64,000 bases of DNA from Marinobacter sp. BGYM27 (GTDB taxonomy: Bacteria; Pseudomonadota; Gammaproteobacteria; Pseudomonadales; Oleiphilaceae), in NCBI GenBank assembly GCA_025153445.1, contig JANZNS010000010.1, positions 1 to 64,000 on the forward strand, in the 5' to 3' direction. Position numbers and translations under genes: made by a program. Shown one piece after another: positions 1 to 6,604 of the stretch. Within the stretch, counting starts at the first letter, position 1, and the number at the start of each line of letters is the position of its first letter. The notes below the pieces were generated by a model, which was not told where the DNA came from, did not search any database, and saw nothing but the letters and a program-made list of their open reading frames with translations.

Positions 1-161
1 ACGGTGCCGCTGAATGCGCTATAGGTGACATGGCGGCGACCACCCGAAGTAAGTGGCCACTGCCGCCGAATAAACCCATGCATCCGTCGATGACGGATGA
101 ACAAAAGAACAACTGAAATGGCGAGTGAAAATGGCTCAGAATTGGGTTTTTCTACAGCCTC

Positions 162-168
162 GTTGGGC
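162..168 (+). other. Candidate recombination core site at the left cassette boundary
   Basis: GTTGGGC fits the consensus GTTRRRY exactly and lies 34 bases before the first cassette ORF, the spacing expected at a cassette start. The sequence to its left (1-161) does not fold into a convincing attC. It could therefore be the attI core, the right end of a degenerate attC, or chance. An imperfect hairpin GGCGGCGACCAC / GTGGCCACTGCCGCC lies at about 32-68, outside this unit. Confidence 0.35.
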
Positions 169-202
169 ATAGCGAATCGGCAAGGAGAACTGAAAGAGCT
201 TT

Positions 203-865
203 ATGATGGACGCAGCAGGACGCTTTTATTTGATCGTCAGTACATTAACTGTGGTCGCAATGTACGCGATGATCATCCATTTTGTGCCGTGGATTCTTCA
301 TGCAGTGGGAGCATTTGGCTCCATTCCGTCATTAGTTGCCACAGTCCTTGGGTCATTAGGTGTCTACAAATTAATTGCCTGGGGAGTGCGACTTATTCTG
401 GGCAAATGGTTGTGGCTTCGCGCGAGGGTTTCTGGGCCCTCCTTCCTTCACGGTACTTGGATAGGGTATTTCAGAGGGCGCAATAACGACCTGCGCTACG
501 TGGTTGAGCACTTTGAGCAGGATTTCGACGGCTTAGTTATTCGAGGCCAGTCTTTCACTGAAGATGGGCGGGAACATGCGCATTGGACGTCTACGTCAGC
601 GACTATTGATCCAAGAAGCGGCGTTCTCAGCTATCTTTCTGGCTGTGACATCATGACCAGAAATGTAACAGTGCAGAGCGTATGCGTCTTTCAGATAAAA
701 AGAGACGATAAATCGGATTGCGCTCATGGAATTACAGGCTACGCAGTTGATGTTAATGACGGGATCCGAATTGCTGTTACAGAGAAGAAACTTGATAAAC
801 GGCTCCTGAGTTTCTCCGAAGGACTGGTCGAGGCAAAGGAGATGGCCGCCAATGCAAATGCGTGA
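203..865 (+). CDS. Cap15-like 2TM + beta-strand-rich effector-type protein (cassette 1)
   Basis: The protein has 220 aa. Two hydrophobic segments at about residues 8-31 and 36-66 are followed by a soluble, beta-rich domain starting with a HGTWIGYF motif near residue 83. This architecture and the G-x-W-x-G-Y entry motif resemble the SMODS-associated 2TM beta-strand-rich domain of the CBASS effector Cap15. In that family the barrel binds a cyclic nucleotide and the membrane part disrupts the inner membrane. No CD-NTase or other CBASS gene is adjacent, so here it is an orphan. The start is the first of two tandem ATG codons, with AAGGAG at 181-186 upstream. The gene is closed by the attC at 869-947. 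The function in defence is inferred from architecture alone; a generic membrane protein of unknown role is the alternative. Confidence 0.6.
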   Translation: MMDAAGRFYLIVSTLTVVAMYAMIIHFVPWILHAVGAFGSIPSLVATVLGSLGVYKLIAWGVRLILGKWLWLRARVSGPSFLHGTWIGYFRGRNNDLRYVVEHFEQDFDGLVIRGQSFTEDGREHAHWTSTSATIDPRSGVLSYLSGCDIMTRNVTVQSVCVFQIKRDDKSDCAHGITGYAVDVNDGIRIAVTEKKLDKRLLSFSEGLVEAKEMAANANA

Positions 866-868
866 TGT

Positions 869-947
869 GCCCAACAATCAGTTCCACCCGACGTGCCTGC
901 CACCGCTTTGCGGCGCCAGGCCCCGCAGGTGAACTGTGGCGTTATAC
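869..947 (+). repeat. attC site 1
   Basis: The site runs 79 bp from GCCCAAC (869-875) to GTTATAC (941-947). The inner arms CAGTTCCACC and GGTGAACTG pair perfectly except for one extra C on the left arm, the extrahelical-base arrangement expected of a folded attC bottom strand. It starts three bases after the stop codon of the first cassette gene. Confidence 0.8.
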
Positions 948-959
948 CCAAGGGAGAAT

Positions 960-1271
960 ATGAGGCAGGTTGCCGCAATTTTAATAGCACCGCTCACTCC
1001 GGCTTTGGCTGTGATTATCTTTGCCGTGGTAGCGTCTATGTCATGGCCTTTCAATGAGACTGACTACAAAATTTTCATTGGCGTAGCGAGCGCAGTCTCC
1101 GGCATTGCTGTCTTTAGCCTTTTGCAGGTATTCATAGCTTTGTCATTTGGTTCAATGGCTAAGTTCGGCATTCTGACAGTGGTCTGGGGATTTGCATGTG
1201 GGGTCTGTGTTGCAGTCTCCTACGCCCTCATCTCAGGTATAACCAGTGCATCAAATTCGTTCCGGCCCTGA
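960..1271 (+). CDS. Small multi-spanning membrane protein (cassette 2)
   Basis: The protein has 103 aa and I recognise no family. Three hydrophobic stretches, at about residues 4-28, 38-66 and 72-95, cover most of the chain, so it is probably an inner-membrane protein. The ATG at 960 is preferred over the upstream in-frame codon at 936 because AAGGGAG (950-956) sits just before it and because 936 falls inside the attC of the preceding cassette. The last ten or so codons overlap the left half of attC site 2, a common economy in integron cassettes. The function is unknown. Its position between two defence-type cassettes is not evidence of a shared role, since cassettes are independent units. 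Confidence 0.7.
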   Translation: MRQVAAILIAPLTPALAVIIFAVVASMSWPFNETDYKIFIGVASAVSGIAVFSLLQVFIALSFGSMAKFGILTVVWGFACGVCVAVSYALISGITSASNSFRP

Positions 1272-1340
1272 TGGGCCTCCACCGGACGGCTTTTTCTCCG
1301 CTTCGCTGCGTAAAAGCCGCCGTTTATGCAGGCGTTAGAA
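1237..1340 (+). repeat. attC site 2
   Basis: The site extends from GTATAAC (1237-1243), inside the end of the preceding gene, to GTTAGAA (1334-1340), about 104 bp. The central arms GGACGGCTTTT and AAAAGCCGCCGTT are nearly complementary around CTCCGCTTCGCTGCG. The outer arms GTGCAT and ATGCAG pair weakly. The left boundary is less certain than the right. Confidence 0.65.
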
Positions 1341-1353
1341 ATGGAAATGGAGT

Positions 1354-2181
1354 ATGGGACAACTTACTGACCGCCAAGCGGAATTGTTAGAGGATCTCGT
1401 GAAGGCTCAGAAAGCTGTGCCTGAGGGAAAGCATCTAGATTTTTTGACGGTCTCCACTTTCGATGGAACTTCTATGATCCTGCCTCAAGGCGACAATCGT
1501 CCTTTAAATAGACAGGATTTAGATGAGCTCATTGACCAAGGTTTTGTGCGAATTACAGCTACGCGTAAGTATGGCGATATAAACGGGCATGTCACAAATA
1601 AGGGCTTCTCTATGGTCGAAAAGCCTGAGGTTGATAATGACCAACAACAGGCTCCCTCGGCACTCTTTGAAGGTCCGAGAGATGTTCCAACAGTTTTTAT
1701 CTCTTACTCTCATGAATCCGAAGAGCATAAAACTTGGGTTAGAACTGCGCTAGCTGAAAGGCTCATGGCCGCAGGAATTCGGGTGATTCTGGATCAGTGG
1801 CATCTCAAATTTGGTTCTGATCTACCACTCTTTATGGAAAATGCCGCTAGAGCGGACGCAGTGCTATTGGTATGTACTCCAACCTTTGCAAAAAAGGCCA
1901 ACACAAGAGAGGGAGGGGTGGGCTATGAAACGAGCATTGTCACCTCTGAGTTGTTGGAGAGGCATCCTTCAGTTGAACCAAAATTCGTTCCACTTTGGCG
2001 CTCTGGTGAGAGAGGGGAAGCGACTCCAACTTATCTTAAGTCTGCTTTTGCAGTGAACCTTCGTGCAGATAACCCTGAGTATGAGAAAGAGTTCGTGCGA
2101 CTTCTAAGGCAGCTTCATAGAGAACCTGAACACTCACCTCCGCCTCTCGGAGAAAAACCAGACTTTTCGTCTCTGGACTAG
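1354..2181 (+). CDS. Winged-helix + TIR/SEFIR domain protein (cassette 3)
   Basis: The protein has 275 aa. Residues 1-95 look like a winged-helix-type module: LTDRQAELLEDL near the start, then DLDELIDQGFVRI and a GHVTNKGF turn. Residues 110-255 form a TIR/SEFIR domain, with VPTVFISYSHESEEHKTWV as strand A, a VILDQWHLKFGSDL box, LLVCTPTF, and GGVGYETSIV before a variable tail. Bacterial TIR/SEFIR proteins commonly act as NAD-consuming effectors or adaptors in antiphage defence. The present one has no sensor partner beside it, so the N-terminal module may do the sensing. GGAG precedes the ATG by three bases. The gene is followed after six bases by attC site 3. The domain call is strong; the enzymatic activity and defence role are inferred. 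Confidence 0.85.
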   Translation: MGQLTDRQAELLEDLVKAQKAVPEGKHLDFLTVSTFDGTSMILPQGDNRPLNRQDLDELIDQGFVRITATRKYGDINGHVTNKGFSMVEKPEVDNDQQQAPSALFEGPRDVPTVFISYSHESEEHKTWVRTALAERLMAAGIRVILDQWHLKFGSDLPLFMENAARADAVLLVCTPTFAKKANTREGGVGYETSIVTSELLERHPSVEPKFVPLWRSGERGEATPTYLKSAFAVNLRADNPEYEKEFVRLLRQLHREPEHSPPPLGEKPDFSSLD

Positions 2182-2187
2182 GACAAT

Positions 2188-2236
2188 TTCTAACCAGGGG
2201 CTGAAGCCGACCGTGGACTTCCCCCAGGCGTTATGA
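2188..2236 (+). repeat. attC site 3 (short)
   Basis: This is a compact site of about 49 bp, from TTCTAAC (2188-2194) to GTTATGA (2230-2236). The arms TAACCAGGGG and CCCCCAGGCGTTA pair with small bulges. Both cores deviate from the strict RYYYAAC/GTTRRRY consensus, but the position directly after the stop codon and the palindromic form fit attC. Confidence 0.65.
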
Positions 2237-2243
2237 GTAATCC

Positions 2244-2759
2244 ATGAGCCAAGATGTTTGCTACGAATCTGATCTATTGGAGCTAGGCCCAGCAGATATT
2301 GAAGCTTGCTACGGGCCTTTCGAGGATATAGATAAGATCGATTATTTTGGTGACACTTTACTTTTGGCGGCGTGTAAGATTCGTAATCACGAGTATGTTA
2401 GGTATTACCTGAAGAAAGGCGCTAACCCAGATTATAGAAATGATTGTGGTGACACCCCACTGTTAGAGCTAATTGATACGGCCGCAGATGATGAGGAAGT
2501 ATCGGTTCCAATAATCAAAACTCTGATAGACGCCGGAGCAAACCTTGAGGTGCGAGGCTATATGGATAAAACGCCGTTCCTAAAGGCTTGTTCTAGAAAA
2601 TCACTCCCCGTGTTGAAACTGTTAGTAGAGTCTGGTTGCAATACAAGAGCCGTTGTTTCGGAATACGACCAAGAGCTTGATGGTAACTGGTTCGCGGACT
2701 GTTTTCACTTGGATAGGGAGCTCAAAAGGTACATCAAAAATGTCATCGAAAACTCATAG
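2244..2759 (+). CDS. Ankyrin-repeat protein (cassette 4)
   Basis: The protein has 171 aa and three to four ankyrin-type helix-turn-helix units between about residues 33 and 145. Recognisable repeat signatures are GDTLLLAACKIRNHEYVRYY, LKKGANPDYRNDCGDTPLLE, LIDAGANLEVRGYMDKTPFL and LKLLVESGCN. There is no signal peptide, so it is probably a cytoplasmic protein-binding module. The start ATG at 2244 has no Shine-Dalgarno sequence. A four-codon mini-ORF (2233-2247) begins in the attC core and ends in TGA overlapping the start as ATGA, which may supply translation by re-initiation. The gene stop lies within the left end of the next attC. The binding partner is unknown. Confidence 0.8.
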   Translation: MSQDVCYESDLLELGPADIEACYGPFEDIDKIDYFGDTLLLAACKIRNHEYVRYYLKKGANPDYRNDCGDTPLLELIDTAADDEEVSVPIIKTLIDAGANLEVRGYMDKTPFLKACSRKSLPVLKLLVESGCNTRAVVSEYDQELDGNWFADCFHLDRELKRYIKNVIENS

Positions 2760-2831
2760 CAAGCGGCATCACGGCGACCGCTTTTCCGCCGCTTCGCGGC
2801 TCCAAACCGGCGCATGTGCCGGGCGTTATAC
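2757..2831 (+). repeat. attC site 4
   Basis: The site overlaps the stop codon of the ankyrin gene and ends at GTTATAC (2825-2831). The left end (TAGCAAGCGGCAT) lacks a clean YAAC core. The central block CGACCGCTTTTCCGCCGCTT, then CGCGGCTCCAAACCGGCGC, is almost identical to that of attC site 5, showing that these two sites belong to one integron family. Confidence 0.7.
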
Positions 2832-2865
2832 CCTTCTATCAACCAGTCATTCATGATAGTAACGC

Positions 2866-2890
2866 TTGACGTTATTGTCGCATGGCGTCA
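2866..2890 (+). promoter_or_regulatory. Possible promoter/operator of the higBA cassette
   Basis: TTGACG (2866-2871) resembles a -35 box. TGACG (2867-2871) and CGTCA (2886-2890) form an inverted repeat just upstream of the toxin start at 2901. HigA-type antitoxins usually bind palindromes in their own promoter, so this is the natural operator candidate. No good -10 box at standard spacing was found, so the call is tentative. Confidence 0.3.
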
Positions 2891-2900
2891 TCATTAAACT

Positions 2901-3179
2901 ATGATCATATCGTTTAAGTGTAAGGATACCGCGAAGCTGGCAAGCGGTCGCCGCGTCAGGCGCTTTGTCAATTTTGAGCGTGTTGCTATGAGGAAGATTC
3001 GGCAACTCCAGGCTGCAAGTCAGTTGGATGATCTTAAAGTACCACCCGGTAATATGTTGGAACCGTTACATGGTGATCGCCAAGGTCAGCACAGCATTCG
3101 AATCAACAAACAGTTCCGGGTGTGTTTCCGCTGGACCAAGGCTGGTGCGGAAGATGTCGAAATTATTGATTACCACTAG
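2901..3179 (+). CDS. higB: HigB-type RelE-superfamily toxin (cassette 5)
   Basis: The protein has 92 aa, the usual length for HigB/RelE-like mRNA interferases. The C-terminal half carries the family pattern: LKVPPGNMLEPLHGDRQGQH followed by SIRINKQFRVCFRW, then an acidic strand EDVEIIDYH. Toxins of this family cut mRNA at the ribosome. The antitoxin gene follows 10 bases downstream, the reverse toxin-first order typical of higBA. It sits in the last cassette of the array, and unlike most cassette genes this pair has intergenic room upstream for its own promoter. Substrate specificity cannot be read from sequence. Confidence 0.9.
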   Translation: MIISFKCKDTAKLASGRRVRRFVNFERVAMRKIRQLQAASQLDDLKVPPGNMLEPLHGDRQGQHSIRINKQFRVCFRWTKAGAEDVEIIDYH

Positions 3180-3189
3180 GAGGTAACTC

Positions 3190-3504
3190 ATGCGCAACAT
3201 TGATCCTGTAACACCCGGCGAGTTACTGAAGGAAGAGTTTCTTGAGCCGATGGGTATTTCTCAATATCGTCTGGCCAAAGAAATTGGGGTGCCTGCCCAG
3301 AGAATCGGTCAAATTATCGCTGGAAAACGTTCGATAACTGCAGACACTGATCTGCGACTTTGTCGTTTCTTTGGTTTGTCTAATGGCTATTGGTTGAGAG
3401 CTCAGGCAGCTTACGATACTGAAATTGCGGAAGATGCCCTTGAAGACCAGTTAAAGAATATTCGTCCATGGAACTCTGTGCCAGAAATTGGACATAGGGC
3501 ATAA
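3190..3504 (+). CDS. higA: HigA-type XRE antitoxin (cassette 5)
   Basis: The protein has 104 aa. It has an N-terminal helix-turn-helix of the XRE/HigA type (PGELLKEEFLEPMGISQYRL, then VPAQRIGQIIAGKRSITADT) and the FFGLSNGYWLRAQAAYD segment typical of HigA. It should neutralise the upstream toxin and repress the shared promoter. A strong AGGAGG lies seven bases before the ATG. The stop codon TAA is part of the left core of the terminal attC (GCATAAC), so the gene fills the cassette to its edge. Confidence 0.92.
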   Translation: MRNIDPVTPGELLKEEFLEPMGISQYRLAKEIGVPAQRIGQIIAGKRSITADTDLRLCRFFGLSNGYWLRAQAAYDTEIAEDALEDQLKNIRPWNSVPEIGHRA

Positions 3505-3574
3505 CCAACGGCTGCACAGCGACCGATTTTCCGCCGCATTGCGGCTCCAAACCGGCGCGTGGAGGGTGTTCAAA
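3499..3574 (+). repeat. attC site 5, degenerate, end of array
   Basis: The left core GCATAAC (3499-3505) and the central block are well preserved. The right arm, GCGTGGAGGGTGTTCAAAA, no longer matches the left arm TAACCAACGGCTGCAC, and the right core reads GTTCAAA instead of GTTRRRY. The terminal cassette may therefore be unable to excise. Confidence 0.65.
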
Positions 3575-3812
3575 ACTCTGTATCAGCGATTTAAACGACG
3601 GCCCTGCCCCAACTAAAAACCTCATGTCGTACATCATCCATCACACGATCACAAAAAACCGACGCCGACACTTTCTGATAGAATTATCGCTGCATCGATC
3701 GTTGGCAACGCCATCTGCAGATGGTCACTGTCCGTCAGCAACGACCCATTTTTGACCACCCCCGACATCACCGGCACTATTTGGTGCATTACCCGCTAAA
3801 GCAGAGTTCTCC

Positions 3813-4460
3813 ATGACCCATTACTGGCCTGAATTTCTTACCGTCGCCCTGATCCATTTCCTGGCTGTCGCAAGCCCCGGGCCGGATTTTGCGATTGTGC
3901 TGCGCCAGGCTATTTTCCAGAGCCGTCGCAACGCACTGCTGACCGCAGTGGGTATTGGCCTGGCCATTCTGGTGCATGTGACCTATTCGCTGCTGGGAAT
4001 CGGCCTGCTGATTCAACAGTCCGTTACCCTGTTTAACGTGCTCAAGGTCGCCGGTGCGCTCTACCTCACCTGGATTGCATTCCACTGTCTGCGGGCGAAG
4101 CCGGGACACATGGAAATACGGCCCGAAAGCAGTGAGCGCCAGAGCCCGGGTAAAGCGTTTCGACTGGGCTTTCTGACCAACACCCTTAACCCCAAGGCCA
4201 CACTGTTTTTTGTGTCGGTTTTCTCCGTTGTCATCAGCCCCGGCACACCAACGTTGGTGCAAGGCTTCTACGGCCTCTACATGGCCGTCGCGACCGGTCT
4301 GTGGTTTATGCTCGTTGCCCTGTTTTTTACCCTTCCCCGCGTGCGCGCCGGCTTTGCCCGATTTGGTCACTGGCTGGATCGCCTGATGGGCGGCGTTCTG
4401 CTTGCTCTGGCAGGCCGCCTCCTGTTCTCTGCTGCCACTGGCACGGAATCTGCTGAATAA
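3813..4460 (+). CDS. LysE/RhtB-family amino-acid exporter
   Basis: The protein has 215 aa, typical for the LysE/RhtB translocator family of inner-membrane exporters of amino acids and related metabolites. It starts with the family hallmark region, a first TM helix leading to VASPGPDFAIVLRQAI. About five or six hydrophobic helices follow, with a hydrophilic stretch near residues 95-110 (RAKPGHMEIRPESSERQSPG) and the conserved FLTNTLNPKATLFFVSVF segment. It is the first ordinary chromosomal gene after the cassette array. An intrinsic terminator follows at 4485. The substrate (threonine, homoserine lactone, lysine or another) cannot be decided. Confidence 0.88.
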   Translation: MTHYWPEFLTVALIHFLAVASPGPDFAIVLRQAIFQSRRNALLTAVGIGLAILVHVTYSLLGIGLLIQQSVTLFNVLKVAGALYLTWIAFHCLRAKPGHMEIRPESSERQSPGKAFRLGFLTNTLNPKATLFFVSVFSVVISPGTPTLVQGFYGLYMAVATGLWFMLVALFFTLPRVRAGFARFGHWLDRLMGGVLLALAGRLLFSAATGTESAE

Positions 4461-4484
4461 TCTTTTCAGTAGCCATGCAATATC

Positions 4485-4515
4485 CGGCGGAAAAATCTGG
4501 CCGCCGTTTTTGTTT
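4485..4515 (+). terminator. Intrinsic terminator after the LysE-type gene
   Basis: CGGCGG (4485-4490) and CCGCCG (4501-4506) form the stem, followed by TTTTTGTTTT. Confidence 0.8.
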
Positions 4516-4646
4516 TGTGGCAAACCAACTACGCTAAAAGTCATCATCCGATGATGCGGACAGGTTACCGGGCTTCGTTCGCCGGGTGACGTGGCAATCC
4601 ATCCGATAATGTCGCAGGGATGTGCGTTTTCTTCAGAGAGACAACT

Positions 4647-6584
4647 ATGCTCCGCTTTTTTAGAAACGCTTTTCGCAGCCGGCTGGCGCTGCCCTTGTTT
4701 CTGGCGCTGATTATCGCGTCAGCTGCTCAGGTCATTCTGGTGGCCAGCATCACCAGCGCCAACGTGGACAACCTTGAACAGGCCCTCACCCGCGAGTTTG
4801 AACAGACCCGCATCTCCGTCACCCACAAACTCGATGACAGCCGCGAGCACATCAACGACATTGTGGGGTCAATGGCCGGGCAGGTGCAGACGGATCTGAG
4901 CACAACGCTCACCACATCACTTCAATCAGAACAGACCCGGGTGGTCGAACGCTTTGAGCAAACGCTAACGCAGTCAAACCAGGTGATCGGTCAGATTCTT
5001 GCCCAGATCGCTGCACCCTATATCTGGGACAAGAATATTCCGGAACTGACCCGATTCGTGGAAATGGCCCATGAGAATCCGAATATCATCTTCGCCATTT
5101 ATCTCGACCGCGATGGCAAGCCGCTGACCCGTTATATAGATCGCACCAACCCGGATGTGCAGCGCCTGATTGACGCCAGCCCGATCCGTAGCGCCGTCAA
5201 AAGCGTGTTGGACGCCGCACCCAATGATGCAGGCACCCGCCTGATTACAACACCTGTCACCTCCCAGGACGTGGAAATCGGCAAGCTGGTACTCGGGGTC
5301 AGTAATGCTGCCATCACTCAAGAAACCCAAGCACTTGGCGATCGCTTCAGGTCGCTGACTGCCAGCGCAGCCGGGGCCACCGAAAATACGCTGAATGCCG
5401 CAACCGCCAGTATGAGCGCCCCTCTTGAAGAGGCACTCTCGAGTGTCAGCACCGAATTTGCCGAGGCAACCGGACGGCTACGCGACACCACCGATGATCA
5501 GGCATCACTGTTGATCAAAACCATGATCGGCGTGCTCATTATCAGCGCTATCGCGCTGATAATGGTGATAGCGCTGCTGATCGGCCAGCGGGTGATCCAG
5601 CGTCTCAATGTTCTGAAAGATGCGGCTCTTTCCGTCGCTGAAGGCGAAGGCGACCTCACCCGACGGGTGCCCGAGCAGGGGCGGGATGAACTCACCGATA
5701 TGGCACGGGCACTCAACCTGTTTATCGGCCGAACCCAGAATACGATTCGCGACGTCAATACCGCGGTCGCCGATACCCGTCAACACGTCAGCGAACTGGC
5801 ACAATCCACACGCGATGCCGACAGCTCCAGCCGCAGCCAGCGCGCCGAGCTTGATCAGCTCACGGCCGCCATGCACGAAATGGGCACTTCAATCCAGCAG
5901 GTGGCCGAAAGCATTCAGCTCGCCAACAACCATGTGGATACGATCAAGGGCGACATGACCGACAACCGCGACATCACCCGGCAGGTGAACGCCAAACTCA
6001 ATGCTTTGCTGGAGAAAGTGGCGGATACATCGACGGTGATCCACTCACTGAACAGCCGCAGTCAGGACATCGGCTCGGTGCTCGATGTGATTGCCGGCAT
6101 TGCAGAGCAGACCAACCTGCTGGCACTGAACGCTGCGATCGAGGCCGCGCGTGCGGGTGAAAGCGGGCGGGGGTTTGCGGTAGTGGCAGATGAAGTGCGC
6201 AATCTGGCCCAACGCACACAGGAATCCACCCAGCAGATCCGGCGCAACATTGAAACACTGCAGGGCAGTAGCGAAGAGGCGGTAGCCGCCATCGAGAGCG
6301 CCTCGGAACTGGCACACGAGGGCCAGGTGCGATTCCGTGAATCCGACACCCTGATGACCAGTATCGATACAGCAACCGCCCAACTCTTCGATATGAGCAC
6401 CGAAGTGGCCTCGATGGCCGAGCAACAGAGCTCGGTGTCAGAGGAGGTCAATCGCAATGCGGTGAATATCAATGACGCAGCCGACCACGCCAGTCAATCG
6501 ATCAGCCGGGCGGCAGATGTTGCCCGCTCGCTCGACTCGGCGATGACGCAGTTGTCAGCCGCGGTGGGCCGGTTCAAGGTCTGA
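4647..6584 (+). CDS. Methyl-accepting chemotaxis protein
   Basis: The protein has 645 aa from the ATG at 4647; an in-frame ATG at 4620 is a weaker candidate because the TM helix begins soon after 4647. Order: TM1 (about residues 12-34), a periplasmic sensor of roughly 240 residues with the [20 protein letters not shown] stretch of a Cache-like fold, TM2 (about 285-310), a HAMP domain, and a cytoplasmic signalling coiled coil. The tip is [20 protein letters not shown] with [15 protein letters not shown]. It would signal through CheW/CheA to the flagellar motor. No CheR/CheB-tethering pentapeptide is visible at the C-terminus (GRFKV). The ligand is unknown. It stands alone between two terminated or convergent genes. 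Confidence 0.93.
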   Translation: MLRFFRNAFRSRLALPLFLALIIASAAQVILVASITSANVDNLEQALTREFEQTRISVTHKLDDSREHINDIVGSMAGQVQTDLSTTLTTSLQSEQTRVVERFEQTLTQSNQVIGQILAQIAAPYIWDKNIPELTRFVEMAHENPNIIFAIYLDRDGKPLTRYIDRTNPDVQRLIDASPIRSAVKSVLDAAPNDAGTRLITTPVTSQDVEIGKLVLGVSNAAITQETQALGDRFRSLTASAAGATENTLNAATASMSAPLEEALSSVSTEFAEATGRLRDTTDDQASLLIKTMIGVLIISAIALIMVIALLIGQRVIQRLNVLKDAALSVAEGEGDLTRRVPEQGRDELTDMARALNLFIGRTQNTIRDVNTAVADTRQHVSELAQSTRDADSSSRSQRAELDQLTAAMHEMGTSIQQVAESIQLANNHVDTIKGDMTDNRDITRQVNAKLNALLEKVADTSTVIHSLNSRSQDIGSVLDVIAGIAEQTNLLALNAAIEAARAGESGRGFAVVADEVRNLAQRTQESTQQIRRNIETLQGSSEEAVAAIESASELAHEGQVRFRESDTLMTSIDTATAQLFDMSTEVASMAEQQSSVSEEVNRNAVNINDAADHASQSISRAADVARSLDSAMTQLSAAVGRFKV

Positions 6585-6604
6585 GCCGACCCACATAGTG
6601 GGGT

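Larger units (their letters stand above)
162..3574 (+). mobile_element. Integron gene-cassette array (distal end)
   Basis: Short plus-strand genes are each followed by an imperfect palindrome with attC-like ends: a left element near RYYYAAC and a right element near GTTRRRY. Right cores seen are GTTATAC (941, 2825), GTTAGAA (1334) and GTTATGA (2230). The centres of the sites after 2759 and after 3504 are nearly identical, with the shared block CGACCG-TTTTCCGCCGC, GCGGCTCCAAACCGGCGC. The site after 1271 is a relative. Such sequence-related attC sites are typical of a chromosomal integron. All genes point the same way and have compact spacing. No integrase is in the window; it should lie to the left. 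The array ends at a degenerate attC before the ordinary chromosomal gene at 3813. Seen: genes and palindromes. Inferred: mobility by an IntI enzyme. Confidence 0.85.

Noticed and set aside
1-161. A complete attC or the start of a divergent integrase gene at the left edge.
   Set aside because: The hairpin near 32-68 has no matching cores, and the minus-strand frame there does not resemble an IntI N-terminus.
97-486. A 129-codon plus-strand ORF overlapping the first cassette gene.
   Set aside because: It spans the cassette boundary core site, has no domain resemblance, and conflicts with the better-supported frame at 203.
3789-4547. A 252-codon minus-strand open frame opposite the LysE-type exporter.
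   Set aside because: The translation is low-complexity (Gln/His/Gly-rich) and the plus strand encodes a recognisable exporter.
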